NCBI GenBank assembly: GCA_030706735.1
Contig: JAUZNZ010000004.1
Coordinates: 124,001-188,000, forward strand
Source: Bacteroidota bacterium
GTDB lineage: Bacteria; Bacteroidota; Bacteroidia; Chitinophagales; Chitinophagaceae
Reading direction: 5' to 3'
Length of the DNA stretch: 64,000 nucleotides
Below are positions 25,796-34,730 of this stretch, piece by piece (the stretch's first letter is position 1; the number at the start of each line of letters is the position of its first letter). The position numbers were made by a program, and so were the translations under genes. The notes under the pieces were generated by a model. The model saw only the letters and a list, made by a program, of their open reading frames with translations, had not been told where the DNA came from and searched no databases.

Positions 25796-26680
25796 ATGGT
25801 TAATTTTTTCGAGCGCGTATTACAGCATCCCCAATTCTACAGGCAATTCAATTGCGGTAAATCGCTGATCACCGCCTTCAATTGCCCGATGGAGGCCCGT
25901 CTGATGAAGACCCGGTTCGCGGATCTGTGGACGCAATACAATTACCTGTTTTATGTAATTGATGGGCAAAAGACCTGGCACACGGCACAAGGTTCCTACC
26001 ATATTCAAAAGGATAGCTGCGTTTTTGTAAGGAAAGGAGGATTTATCCTGGAGCAGCTGGCGGATACGGGATTTTGCGTGGTATTGTTCTTTATTCCCGA
26101 TGAGTTCATTTGCGACACCTTGCAAATCAGGTCAAAACCGCTGATCAATCAGGATCGGCACTTCGAACCGGTCATGTTGCTTGACTCAAGCGAGACCTTG
26201 AAGGGTTTCTTTCTCTCGATGTCTTCCTACTTTGCCGAAACGCAGGATCCTGACCCTTCGCTGCTGGAGCTGAAATTCAAGGAGCTGGTGCTCAACATTG
26301 CCGATAATGCCGTAAACAAGGAACTGCTGTCCTACTTTTGTTCTTTGATCCACGAGCCGGGACCGGTGCCTTTGAAAAGGGTGATGGAAGATAATTTTTG
26401 CTATAACCTGGGGCTGGACGTCTATGCTCAACTATGTAACCGCAGCCTGTCGGCATTTAAAAGAGATTTTGCAAAGACCTTCCGGAGTACCCCCGGTAAA
26501 TGGTTGCTCGAAAAAAGATTGCATCACGCGCTTCACCTGATGCGTAATAAGAATAAAACGGTTGCCGAGGCCGCATTTGAAAGTGGTTTTGAAAATCCTT
26601 CTCATTTCAGCCGCGCGTTTAAAATGAGGTTTGGCCGGCCGCCCGCCGCCATGAAGGACCACGAACCTTCCCCAATGTAG
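25796..26680 (+). CDS. AraC family transcriptional regulator
   Basis: 294 aa from the ATG at 25796 (MVNFFERVLQHPQFYRQFN); the longer upstream frame runs antisense into the decarboxylase gene. An N-terminal cupin-like effector domain (about 20-160) is followed by the C-terminal double helix-turn-helix (about 190-290), with ALHLMRNKNKTVAEAAFESGFENPSHFSRAFKMRFG in pieces showing the family signature. It is transcribed away from the decarboxylase-methyltransferase pair with about 125 nt between, so it probably controls that pair; the ligand is unknown. Confidence 0.9.
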   Translation: MVNFFERVLQHPQFYRQFNCGKSLITAFNCPMEARLMKTRFADLWTQYNYLFYVIDGQKTWHTAQGSYHIQKDSCVFVRKGGFILEQLADTGFCVVLFFIPDEFICDTLQIRSKPLINQDRHFEPVMLLDSSETLKGFFLSMSSYFAETQDPDPSLLELKFKELVLNIADNAVNKELLSYFCSLIHEPGPVPLKRVMEDNFCYNLGLDVYAQLCNRSLSAFKRDFAKTFRSTPGKWLLEKRLHHALHLMRNKNKTVAEAAFESGFENPSHFSRAFKMRFGRPPAAMKDHEPSPM

Positions 26681-26681
26681 A

Positions 26682-27182
26682 ATGAAGATCGAGCTCATCG
26701 GGATCAACTCCTTCGTGTTCGTGCCCGAAGAAATACTAAAGGAAATATTCAGGCAATCGGGGAAGGACAAAGGACATATCCCCGTTCGTGGTTCCGTCAA
26801 CCGGCGATCCTATAAACAGACCCTGGTAAGATACAGAGGGCACTGGCGGCTATACATCAATACGACCATATTGAAGGACTCCCCGAAGCGGATAGGAGAG
26901 ACCATCGGGATCACGATCCGCTATGACCCCGGGGACAGGACGATCCCGCCTCATCCTGGATTGGCAAGAGCGCTTGACGAAAATGAGGCGGCTAAAAAAG
27001 TATTCGACAGCCTGCCCGCCTCCCGGAAAAAGGAGATCCTGCGCGGTCGGGTCCGGGAACCTCAGAACCCCTTTTTCAACAACCCCGCCACCACCTTATC
27101 GATCGGCAGCGTGACGCTCTCCTCCCCGAAGGCCTCCCAGTCGACAAAGCGAAAGGTCTCGGTCTCGCCCCTTTCCTTATAG
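26682..27182 (+). pseudogene. DUF1905/YdeI-like protein with lost C-terminus
   Basis: The first ~120 residues match the DUF1905-YdeI (OmdA) family: GKDKGHIPVRGSVNRRSYKQ, WRLYINTTILKDS, then HPGLARALDENEAAKKVFDS and LPASRKKEILR. In the family the last motif continues into YINxLKxEExRxRN and ends about 25 residues later. Here the match stops at ILRG near nt 27045, and the last ~45 residues are read antisense through the 3' end of the convergent NUDIX gene (overlap 27062-27182). A deletion at the gene end is the simplest explanation. The start follows the AraC stop by 1 nt. Confidence 0.65.
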
Positions 27183-27520
27183 ACGGCCAGTTCACGTTCA
27201 TCGAAGTCAAATGCCTTCGAACGTAACGGCGCCCGGATGGGTTCCAGGGCCTCTGCAAAATAGTAAATGGATATGATCTGATGTTCCGGGTTGAAAGCCG
27301 ACATCTGAAAGTAGTCCGTGGTATAAATATGATCGCCGATCCGGACCTCGAGGTCCATCTCCTCCTTGAATTCCCGCTTTAGGCAATCCCTCGTCCCCTC
27401 CCCGAATTCCAATCCTCCGCCGGGAAACTTGGTATAATAATTTCCCCGTATGAACTCATCGCTGACCAGCACCTGCCTGTTTTCTCCCAGCAAAATGCCA
27501 TACACCCTGATATTGAACAT
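27062..27520 (-). CDS. NUDIX hydrolase
   Basis: 152 aa. The Nudix box GX5EX7REUXEEXGU is visible in GGGLEFGEGTRDCLKREFKEEM with the metal-binding REFKEE core at about residues 47-53. The family cleaves nucleoside diphosphates linked to other moieties; the substrate is not predictable. The C-terminal SVTLPIDKVVAGLLKKGF is read antisense by the truncated DUF1905 ORF. It is separated by 53 nt from dapF upstream on the same strand. Confidence 0.9.
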   Translation of the reverse strand: MFNIRVYGILLGENRQVLVSDEFIRGNYYTKFPGGGLEFGEGTRDCLKREFKEEMDLEVRIGDHIYTTDYFQMSAFNPEHQIISIYYFAEALEPIRAPLRSKAFDFDERELAVYKERGETETFRFVDWEAFGEESVTLPIDKVVAGLLKKGF

Positions 27521-27573
27521 ATGAATTTGGATAATTCTTCTCCCTGGTTTCTGTCGTCGGGGCTGGCCCGGAC

Positions 27574-28359
27574 TTACGCATCGATCGTCCCCTCAAAGAC
27601 CTTTACCGCGGGCCCGCATAACCAGATGTTATGGTAGGACTCATCCGAAGACCGGTCGAACTTCACGGTCAGTTTGCCCCCGCGGGTGACTACCGTGACG
27701 TCATTATATCCGCACTCGTTGTGGTAACAGACCAATGCGCTGGCGGTCACGCCCGTCCCGCAGGACAGGGTCTCATCTTCCACGCCGCGTTCGTACGTCC
27801 GCACGGTGATCTCGTCCGGCTTCCGTTGCTCGACGAAGTTCACGTTGATGCCCTCCTTCGCAAATTCGGGACTGTAGCGTATCTCCATACCCTTGCGATA
27901 CACGTCATAATCCATCACCTCGCCGATGATCTTCACATAGTGCGGTGACCCCGTATCCAGGATCGAATCGCCATGGTAATCCCGGATGTGCTGAACATCC
28001 TTCATCTTCAGGTTGACGATGCCGTTATCGTCGATCTCCGCTTCATGCGGGCCGTCGATCGCCAAAAAATGATAGGAATTCTTGTGCATTCCCAGGTCGT
28101 ACGCGAATTTCACCATGCACCTCCCGCCATTCCCGCACATGCTCGATTCCCGGCCATCGGCATTGTAATATTTCATCTCGAAGTCGTAACCGGCCTTGGT
28201 ATTCATGAGCATCAATCCATCGGCGCCGATGCCCGTTCGACGGTCGCAAAGAGATTTGACGCGCTCGGTGGTCAGCGCCGTATAGCTCCAGTTCCGGTTG
28301 TCTAAAATGATGAAATCATTCCCCGTCCCCTGGTATTTATAGAAGGTCATTTTGCTCAT
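27574..28359 (-). CDS. dapF: Diaminopimelate epimerase
   Basis: 261 aa cofactor-independent epimerase converting LL- to meso-diaminopimelate for lysine and peptidoglycan. The two catalytic cysteines are Cys75 in SSMCGNGGRC and Cys200 in TLSCGTGVTA, and the N-terminal KYQGTGNDFIILD motif is intact. Length is normal. It lies 17 nt downstream of the nucleoside phosphorylase gene and upstream of the NUDIX gene, so a minus-strand operon is likely. Confidence 0.96.
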   Translation of the reverse strand: MSKMTFYKYQGTGNDFIILDNRNWSYTALTTERVKSLCDRRTGIGADGLMLMNTKAGYDFEMKYYNADGRESSMCGNGGRCMVKFAYDLGMHKNSYHFLAIDGPHEAEIDDNGIVNLKMKDVQHIRDYHGDSILDTGSPHYVKIIGEVMDYDVYRKGMEIRYSPEFAKEGINVNFVEQRKPDEITVRTYERGVEDETLSCGTGVTASALVCYHNECGYNDVTVVTRGGKLTVKFDRSSDESYHNIWLCGPAVKVFEGTIDA

Positions 28360-28376
28360 AAAGGGTCAAAAATACA

Positions 28377-29252
28377 TTATAACGTACAAACCGTATCCAA
28401 TGTTTTCCTGATCAACCGGTCGATAGTCGCTTCCGCATTTTTTGAAAAAGCCTTCCCCACCCGGTTTGCTATGATCGCGCTCAGGCTCAGGCAATGATGC
28501 CCCAGCGCCTTCCCCAGGCCGTAGATGCCCGAGGTCTCCATCTCGAAATTCGTGATCCGGTAAGGGCCATACGAAAAATTAGTCAGCCTGTCGATCAGTT
28601 CGGGATGGCTGAGGCCAAGGCGCAGCACCCGGCCCTGGGGGCCGTAAAAGCCCGGACAGGTGACCGTGATGCCCCGGTGGAACCCTTCCACGAAATGACG
28701 CAGCAGGGCAGCGCTGGCGCCGCTGATGTACGGGTTGGCGAAGCGTTGGTGCAACTGGGTTTGGGTGATGAAGGAATGCAGCAGGTGCGTGTCTTCTTCA
28801 TTGGCTTCATGCCGGTAGAAGTTCAGCAGGTTGTCGATCCCCAGGCCATGCGTGGACGCCACGAAACTGTCCACTGGTATATCGGCCTGCAGGGCGCCGG
28901 AAGTCCCGACGCGGATGATGGTCAATTGCGTCAGCTCAGGACGGATCGTTCGGGTGGCGAAATCGATATTGACCAGGGCATCGAGCTCATTCAGCACGAT
29001 ATCGATATTGTCTGTGCCGATGCCCGTGGACACCACCGTGATCCGTTTATTGCCGAGCATCCCGGTATGCGATACGAACTCGCGGTGCTGCGCTCTCGCC
29101 TCGATCCGGTCGAAGTACCGGCTGACCATGGGAACCCTGTCCGGGTCGCCCACGGTGATAATGGTCGTGGCTACTTCCTCCGGCCGAAGGTCCAGGTGAT
29201 AAATGGCGCCACGGGGATTGATGATGAGTTCGCTTTCCGCGATCGGTTGCAT
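28377..29252 (-). CDS. Nucleoside phosphorylase (uridine phosphorylase-like)
   Basis: 291 aa from the ATG at 29252 (MQPIAESELIINPRGAIYHL); the longer frame adds 19 unrelated residues. The PNP_UDP domain shows TIITVGDPDRVPMVSRYF, GTGIGTDNIDIVLNEL (phosphate/ribose pocket region), TIIRVGTSGALQADIPV and FEMETSGIYGLGKALGH with the ribose-binding Met-Glu pair. These enzymes split nucleosides with phosphate in salvage. The exact base preference is open. It is followed by dapF. Confidence 0.9.
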   Translation of the reverse strand: MQPIAESELIINPRGAIYHLDLRPEEVATTIITVGDPDRVPMVSRYFDRIEARAQHREFVSHTGMLGNKRITVVSTGIGTDNIDIVLNELDALVNIDFATRTIRPELTQLTIIRVGTSGALQADIPVDSFVASTHGLGIDNLLNFYRHEANEEDTHLLHSFITQTQLHQRFANPYISGASAALLRHFVEGFHRGITVTCPGFYGPQGRVLRLGLSHPELIDRLTNFSYGPYRITNFEMETSGIYGLGKALGHHCLSLSAIIANRVGKAFSKNAEATIDRLIRKTLDTVCTL

Positions 29253-29275
29253 AAAACGGGATAGTTTTTGCGAAT

Positions 29276-31498
29276 TTAAGCAAATGGAATGGTTATCCGG
29301 ATGGTGCAACCCTTGCCCGGCTCCGTCCGGAGCTCGACCCGCCCATTGTAGAGGCCGGTGCGCTCATAGATGTTCGATAGGCCGATGCCCCGGCGGGTCT
29401 GGCGCGCATCGAACCCGACGCCATCGTCTTCGATCAGCAGATGAACTTTCTTTTGCGTGCCCGGTTTTTGAGATACCGACAGCTTCAGCAGCACATGATT
29501 GGCCTTGCTGTATTTGATGATGTTCTTGGTCTGCTCCTGGATGATGCGGAAAAGGGTCACCTTGAGGTTGAAGTCCAGCGATTCGACCAGTGCCTCATCT
29601 TCCGGCACCCACCGGGTCTGGAAAGGATTGACGAACACCAGTTGTTCGATCAGCTCATTGATGCAGCGGATCAGCCCATTCTCTTTCAACCGCGGCATCA
29701 CCAGTTCCTTCGACAGCTTGCGGATCTCTTCGATGGCCAGCACGATGAACTCCTGCGTTTTTATCTTTATATCCTGCTCTTCCTCTGTAACGGGTTTGAT
29801 CAGGTCCAGGTATAGTTTCGAGGTGAACAGGATCTGATTGACATTGTCGTGCAGTTCGTGGCCGATCCGCGTCCGCTCCTGCTCCTGCGCCTGGAGGATG
29901 GCCTCCGCGATCTGTTTCTGTTTTTTCAGCTTCTCGCGGAAAAGACGCGCTTCGAGCTGCTTGACCTCGGAAATGTCCTGCAGGGATCCGACCATTCGCA
30001 CGGGCTGGTTATGCTGATACACGACGAAGCCCCGGTCGAGGACGATCTTATAGGATCCATCTGCGCACAAGAAGCGGTATTCCTGCTCCCACGCTTTCTT
30101 CCTCGAGGCCAGTATCTCCGCGATCTTCTTCTCCACCTTTTCCCGATCCTCGGGATGGATTTGTTTGTACCACCAGCTTAGCCCCTCCGGTTTCTCGTCA
30201 TGATAGCCGATCATCTTCAGCAGGGGTTGGTTGCGAAAGACCTGCCCGGTCTCGATATTCCAGTCCCAGACGGCTTCCGAGACCGCGCGGCTCAGGTAGA
30301 GCAGCCGCTCGTTGGTCTTTTTCAATTGCAGTTTCGCCCGATAGGATTCCGTGATGTCCCAGGCCTGGCCCCCGACCATTTTACCCGCATCTCCGCCATT
30401 CACCGGGAAGGTCGTCACGTGAAAAATGTGCTCCTGGCCGTCCGCAAGGGAAGATTTCAGGATGCTGCTGTGCGGCTGGTCGTTCTCCAATACCCACTGG
30501 TGTTTTTCATGCGCCGCCTCGGCGATGCTGTCCGGAAGGACACGGTCGACGGGTTGGTTCAGGATGGTCTCATCGGTTCGGAAATAGTCCAGCAGTCCCT
30601 TGTTCGCATAGACCACCTGCTCACGCTGGTCTACGATCCAGGCAAAGCTCGGAGAATGGTTCATGAAGGAGGAGAACAGCGCTTCCCTTTGTTCGCAGAG
30701 CGCCCTCAACCGCTTTTCTTCAGTTATATCGGAAATGGTCGAAACGGCAAAAGTGGGTACGGAAGGATCGTTTTCAAACACGGGTTCTGTGGTGATCAGC
30801 ACATACCGCCGGTCGCTCTTCCCGTCGGGGATGCTAAGCAACACATTGGCCTGTGTCTGGCCGCTCCGCAGAGCGATCATGGGTGGGGATTTTTCAAAGG
30901 ATGACGGATGGCCATTCACTTCGACGGTTTTCCATAGCTCAACGAATTCCTCATGCCTGTGCACCTGCTCCAGGCTGGTATTGAATATTTCTGCGGTCTT
31001 TTTATTCGCGGCGACGACGGCTCCGGATTTGGCCTGGCATAGTATGCCCACGCCAAGTCTGTCCAGGATGGCCTCATAATGATGACCGTCCAGCATGCCT
31101 CCTCTGCCGGCGCCCTGGTCGGACAGCTGGCCTCCGGCGATGTCTGTTCCCCAAAGCAGCAATTTTTCCACGGATCCGCCCTCGGATTTCAGCCTTCGGA
31201 TCTCCCATTTTATCCACTTGTAGTTGCTTCCTTTCAGCCGGATCTCGAATTGGCACTCCTTCCCCGTGAGCATGCATTGCGCAATGGCGTGCTTGCAGGC
31301 CTCCAGGTCGCCGGGATGTACGAAATCGAACAGCGTCTTGTACAGGATATTCAGTACGTTGGCATGCAGGCTGCTGCTGAAACGGGAGTTGATGAACCTG
31401 AAGTGGCCTTCCGCATCGATAACGCCGATATACGCCGTGTTTTGAATGCTTTTTGGGTCCCCAACCTCATCACTTAGCACGATCTCATTGATTTTCAT
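29276..31498 (-). CDS. Multi-PAS sensor histidine kinase (HisKA_3 type)
   Basis: 740 aa, no clear membrane segment. Four PAS-like domains in order: about 22-125 (IGVIDAEGHFRFINS), 140-260 (LGVGILCQAKSGAVVAANKK), 275-385 (FAWIVDQREQVVYANKGLL) and 395-510 (WDWNIETGQVFRNQPLLKMIG). The dimerisation domain holds the His in RIGHELHDNVNQIL, and the ATPase domain ends with DDGVGFDARQTRRGIGLSN. HisKA_3 kinases normally pair with NarL/LuxR-type regulators; one is encoded 0.6 kb upstream. Its ATG overlaps the receiver gene by 14 nt. Confidence 0.92.
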   Translation of the reverse strand: MKINEIVLSDEVGDPKSIQNTAYIGVIDAEGHFRFINSRFSSSLHANVLNILYKTLFDFVHPGDLEACKHAIAQCMLTGKECQFEIRLKGSNYKWIKWEIRRLKSEGGSVEKLLLWGTDIAGGQLSDQGAGRGGMLDGHHYEAILDRLGVGILCQAKSGAVVAANKKTAEIFNTSLEQVHRHEEFVELWKTVEVNGHPSSFEKSPPMIALRSGQTQANVLLSIPDGKSDRRYVLITTEPVFENDPSVPTFAVSTISDITEEKRLRALCEQREALFSSFMNHSPSFAWIVDQREQVVYANKGLLDYFRTDETILNQPVDRVLPDSIAEAAHEKHQWVLENDQPHSSILKSSLADGQEHIFHVTTFPVNGGDAGKMVGGQAWDITESYRAKLQLKKTNERLLYLSRAVSEAVWDWNIETGQVFRNQPLLKMIGYHDEKPEGLSWWYKQIHPEDREKVEKKIAEILASRKKAWEQEYRFLCADGSYKIVLDRGFVVYQHNQPVRMVGSLQDISEVKQLEARLFREKLKKQKQIAEAILQAQEQERTRIGHELHDNVNQILFTSKLYLDLIKPVTEEEQDIKIKTQEFIVLAIEEIRKLSKELVMPRLKENGLIRCINELIEQLVFVNPFQTRWVPEDEALVESLDFNLKVTLFRIIQEQTKNIIKYSKANHVLLKLSVSQKPGTQKKVHLLIEDDGVGFDARQTRRGIGLSNIYERTGLYNGRVELRTEPGKGCTIRITIPFA

Positions 31499-31961
31499 TC
31501 CGATGGTTTACTTCAAAGTGGACATGGCCCGGCGGCGGTTGTTGAGTAAGGTTGTTTTTATCTCTGGTATAAATCTCGTAGATCAGAACCGGGACCTGCT
31601 CGAATTCATTCGATTTGTCGAAGAAGTAGTGAGCGCCCAGTTTCCTGCAGGCATCCCGGTAATGGGGCCCCGCATGGTTGGTGAGGATGACCGGCAGCAT
31701 CGACCCCCGGTACTTGTCGTGCATGGATCGCAGCAATTCAATGCCCGTCCTTTCCCGCAACACGATGTCCATCAATACAATGTCCGGCTGGATCTCGTCG
31801 ATCAGGAGTGCGGCCTCCGGATAACTGCTCGCCTGGATGATGATTCGGATATGATCCTTGTCTTCCAGTAAGCCGATCATTTTTTCCATGATCAGTTCCG
31901 AATCATCGACGATCAATATGACAAGCCTTTCATCGTTCACCTTGCTAAAATGATGCTGCAA
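31485..31961 (-). CDS. Stand-alone response regulator receiver protein
   Basis: 158 aa with a receiver domain only. Acidic pocket Asp19/Asp20 (LIVDDSE), phospho-acceptor Asp65 (IVLMDIVL), Thr in ILTNHAG and Lys in FFDKSNEFE. No DNA-binding or enzymatic output domain follows; the last ~30 residues are a polar tail (TQQPPPGHVHFEVNHRNENQ). Its 3' end overlaps the start of the four-PAS kinase by 14 nt, so they form a coupled pair. Signal may pass through protein contacts or a phosphorelay. Confidence 0.9.
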   Translation of the reverse strand: MQHHFSKVNDERLVILIVDDSELIMEKMIGLLEDKDHIRIIIQASSYPEAALLIDEIQPDIVLMDIVLRERTGIELLRSMHDKYRGSMLPVILTNHAGPHYRDACRKLGAHYFFDKSNEFEQVPVLIYEIYTRDKNNLTQQPPPGHVHFEVNHRNENQ

Positions 31962-32056
31962 AGAAAGACGATTTGTAACCGATTGAAAATAGACCGTTGG
32001 CTATTTCTCCTGTCGGGGAGCGTAAGTGAAGGTTGTAGAATCCATACTACAAAAAA

Positions 32057-32683
32057 TCATAGCAGGCTGTTCTTCATGGCGTACATGGTCAGTTCCGCAT
32101 TGCTCTTCATGCCCATCTTGTGCATGATCCGGGAACGATAGGTACTGACCGTGGTATTGCTCAGGGACAGCATGCCGGCGATCTCCGAGACGGCTTTCCC
32201 GCCGGCAAGTAGCTGCAATACATGGAGTTCGCGGTCGGACAGCAATTCATGGGGAGGTTTGCCGGTATCGGCATGTACGGTATCTGCCAGCTTTTCGGCG
32301 GTCGATGGCGTAATGTATTTCTTCCCGTTCAGCACGAGCCGCACGGCTTTGACCAGTTCCTCAGGAGCCGTCTCCTTGCTGATATAGCCCGAAGCGCCGG
32401 CTTTTAACGCACGAATGGCATATTGATCCTCGGAGTGCATGCTCATGATCAGGATCGGCAGTTTGGGGAACAGCTCCTTGAGCTGGCGCAACGCATCCAG
32501 CCCGCTCCTGCCCGGCATCGTGAGGTCCGAGATGATGACGTCCCAGGATCCCTTGATGGCCGCCTTGATCAATGTCTCGGAATTTTCTACCTCTTCGATC
32601 CGGGCGCCGGGGAACCCGTCCAGGAGGATCTGCGCAAGACCTTTGCGAACCACGGCATGGTCATCGGCGATAAGGATTCGCAT
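32057..32683 (-). CDS. NarL/LuxR-type response regulator
   Basis: 208 aa from MRILIADDHAVVRKGLAQIL; Met one codon upstream (32686) is equally possible, whereas the longer frame runs back into the kinase gene. Receiver domain about 1-118 with Asp53 in VIISDLTMPG, and a LuxR-type HTH at about 140-200 (LSDRELHVLQLLAGGKAVSE, SNTTVSTYRSRIMHKMG). It follows the 599-aa PAS kinase by 16 nt, forming a classical two-component pair that controls transcription. Confidence 0.94.
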   Translation of the reverse strand: MRILIADDHAVVRKGLAQILLDGFPGARIEEVENSETLIKAAIKGSWDVIISDLTMPGRSGLDALRQLKELFPKLPILIMSMHSEDQYAIRALKAGASGYISKETAPEELVKAVRLVLNGKKYITPSTAEKLADTVHADTGKPPHELLSDRELHVLQLLAGGKAVSEIAGMLSLSNTTVSTYRSRIMHKMGMKSNAELTMYAMKNSLL

Positions 32684-32699
32684 CATAAGCAGGTTCAAT

Positions 32700-34499
32700 T
32701 TATTGGTTCGTCGCCATCGGAACGGAAACGGTGATCGTCGTGCCCTGGTTCCGGCTGCTGCTGATCGTGCACTTTCCACCCATCATGAGGGTCCGCTCCC
32801 GGATGCCCAGCAGCCCGAAGGTCTTCTTGCCGGCTACCGTCTCCGAATCGAATCCTGTTCCGTCATCGGCAACCTGGAGGACAAGATGATCATCTTGCAG
32901 GGCCAGGCTCGACTGCACTCTCTTTGCATGGGCATGCCTGGCCACATTGGTCAGCGATTCCTGGTAGATCCGGAACAGCCCGGTGACCAGGCCCGGACTG
33001 ACTTCTATTTCATGAACGGTAGATTCGAATCGGGATTCGATATGATACCTTTTCTCAAATTCCGAGCATTGCCAGTCGAGGGCGTCGGACAGGCCGAGGT
33101 CGTCGAGGATACTGGGACGCAGTTCCGAAGAGATCCGCCGCACCATCGCAATGGTCTGATCGACGATCTTGCTCATGCTGCTCAGCCGCTGCTGCAGGCT
33201 CTCATCCATTTTGCATTTCTGCAATCCCCAGGCGATATCCATTTTCAGGCCCGTCAGCTGCTGGCCCAGTTCATCATGGATCTCGCGGGCAATCCCCTTT
33301 CGTTCCTCCTCGCGCACATTTTGCAAATAGTCGGAAAGATGATGGAGTTGCTCATTGGCGCGTTGCAATTCCTGCTCCGCCTTCTTGCGCTGGGATATGT
33401 CGAGCCCGATGGCGATGTAGCAGGGTTTGCCCCCGATGTCGATCGCCATGCTCGTAAAATAAAAGGGGATCCTCCTGCCATCCTTGGTCAGGGCCTCGGC
33501 TTCCGCGTCCGCTGACCCCTCCGAAAAGACCTGCTCCAGCTTCGCCCGCAGATAGGCCTTATCCTTTTCTTCGAAAAAATCCAGTTCGTTCAGGTCCGCG
33601 ATCTCCGTGGCATTAAAGCCGGTAATGGTCTCCAGCCGCTTATTCCATCGAAGCACCTTTCCGTGATACTCGCGAAGGAGGAAGATGCCCGGAAGGCTGT
33701 TGATGATGGATTCGGAGAGCTCTTTTTCCTTGACGATCTGCATGGCGGCCTTTTTCCGCTCGGTGATATCCCTCGCGATGGCAAGCAATCTGCCGTCCGG
33801 GATCAGTTTCACATTGGCCTCCACTTCGATAATAGTTCCGTCCCTGTGCAGCATCCGCCGTTCCCGGAGCACAGGCTTCCCGGTCTTGATCACATCGAAT
33901 TGGATCGGGTCGTCCTTCAATTGCTCGGGATCGATTAGGTTATTGATATTCAAACGCATCAATTCTTCACGTGTATAGCCGAAGAGTTTGCACAACGCCG
34001 GGTTCACATCCAGGAAATGTCCCTTGTCGTCCGTGATCATGATGGCGTCCGACGCCTGATCGATCAGGGCGCGGAATCGCAATTCCGTTCTTTTCAATTC
34101 TTCCTCGGTCACCTTGCGTCCGTTGATGTCCCGGAATAGCGCCGAGATCCCGGTAGGGGAGGGGTAGATATGATATTCGACCCAGCCGCTGTGATCGTCT
34201 ATGAAGGCTTCAGCACACCGGTACTGCTGGCTGACCATGGCGTCCCGGCAGGCTTCATAAAAAGCGGCCGTTTCTCCCTCCGCATGTCCTTCCGCAGCAG
34301 CCCCTCGCGCAGCAGGGCCTTCACCCGCAGCCCCTCCGGCGATGATCGTGCCGACGGCATGGCGCAGGTCCAGCCCCAATATTTCCGCGGCTTTTTTGTT
34401 GAGATAGGTGCAACGCCCCGCCCCATCCAGGGCCAAAACCCCGTCCCTTATCCGCTCGATGACGTCGGAACTGTTTGGATGGTCTTGTGATTGCACCAT
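32700..34499 (-). CDS. PAS sensor histidine kinase (HisKA_3 type)
   Basis: 599 aa soluble kinase with three PAS/PAC units: about 12-115 (DGVLALDGAGRCTYLNKKAA), 128-245 (DAIMITDDKGHFLDVNPALC) and 255-375 (PGIFLLREYHGKVLRWNKRL). The HisKA_3 motif is GIAREIHDELGQQLTGLKMD and the ATPase domain shows VADDGTGFDSETV. Inside PAS 1 there is a low-complexity Ala/Gly/Glu insert (residues about 52-78: AAGEGPAARGAAAEGHAEGE) of the kind seen in other genes of this window. Partner regulator is the gene just downstream. Confidence 0.92.
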   Translation of the reverse strand: MVQSQDHPNSSDVIERIRDGVLALDGAGRCTYLNKKAAEILGLDLRHAVGTIIAGGAAGEGPAARGAAAEGHAEGETAAFYEACRDAMVSQQYRCAEAFIDDHSGWVEYHIYPSPTGISALFRDINGRKVTEEELKRTELRFRALIDQASDAIMITDDKGHFLDVNPALCKLFGYTREELMRLNINNLIDPEQLKDDPIQFDVIKTGKPVLRERRMLHRDGTIIEVEANVKLIPDGRLLAIARDITERKKAAMQIVKEKELSESIINSLPGIFLLREYHGKVLRWNKRLETITGFNATEIADLNELDFFEEKDKAYLRAKLEQVFSEGSADAEAEALTKDGRRIPFYFTSMAIDIGGKPCYIAIGLDISQRKKAEQELQRANEQLHHLSDYLQNVREEERKGIAREIHDELGQQLTGLKMDIAWGLQKCKMDESLQQRLSSMSKIVDQTIAMVRRISSELRPSILDDLGLSDALDWQCSEFEKRYHIESRFESTVHEIEVSPGLVTGLFRIYQESLTNVARHAHAKRVQSSLALQDDHLVLQVADDGTGFDSETVAGKKTFGLLGIRERTLMMGGKCTISSSRNQGTTITVSVPMATNQ

Positions 34500-34574
34500 A
34501 AAATATACTGAACTTTTAACGAATATCCTAACCGCGTTATCAACCTGTTATTTTTAAATTCCTCAAAATTATCT

Positions 34575-34582
34575 TATTTTTG
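34575..34582 (+). promoter_or_regulatory. -7 element of tRNA-Cys
   Basis: TATTTTTG matches TAnnTTTG exactly; predicted start near 34589, 20 nt before the mature tRNA. Confidence 0.5.
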
Positions 34583-34608
34583 CACCTGCTCAAAAATACG
34601 CAGCAAAA

Positions 34609-34679
34609 GGTTTCGTGGCCGAGTGGCTAGGCAGAGCTCTGCAAAAGCTCCTACAGCAGTTCGAATCTGCTCGAAACCT
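34609..34679 (+). tRNA. tRNA-Cys (GCA)
   Basis: A complete cloverleaf: 7-bp acceptor stem GGTTTCG/CGAAACC, D arm, anticodon stem GAGCT/AGCTC around CTGCAAA with anticodon GCA, T arm AGCAG/CTGCT around TTCGAAT, discriminator U. The CCA end is not encoded. A Rho-independent terminator follows 22 nt later. Confidence 0.95.
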
Positions 34680-34701
34680 CGGAATGCAACGCGTGAAACG
34701 C

Positions 34702-34730
34702 AAAAACCGCCGTAAGGCGGTTTTTTATTT
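34702..34730 (+). terminator. Intrinsic terminator after tRNA-Cys
   Basis: AAAAACCGCC, loop GTAA, GGCGG followed by TTTTTTATTT: a compact GC stem with a U-tract. The A run on the left side could let it work in both directions. Confidence 0.9.

Noticed and set aside
32439-33515. Plus-strand ORF of 358 codons opposite the NarL regulator and PAS kinase
   Set aside because: Antisense to conserved HisKA_3, PAS and receiver motifs; it spans two real genes and their gap.
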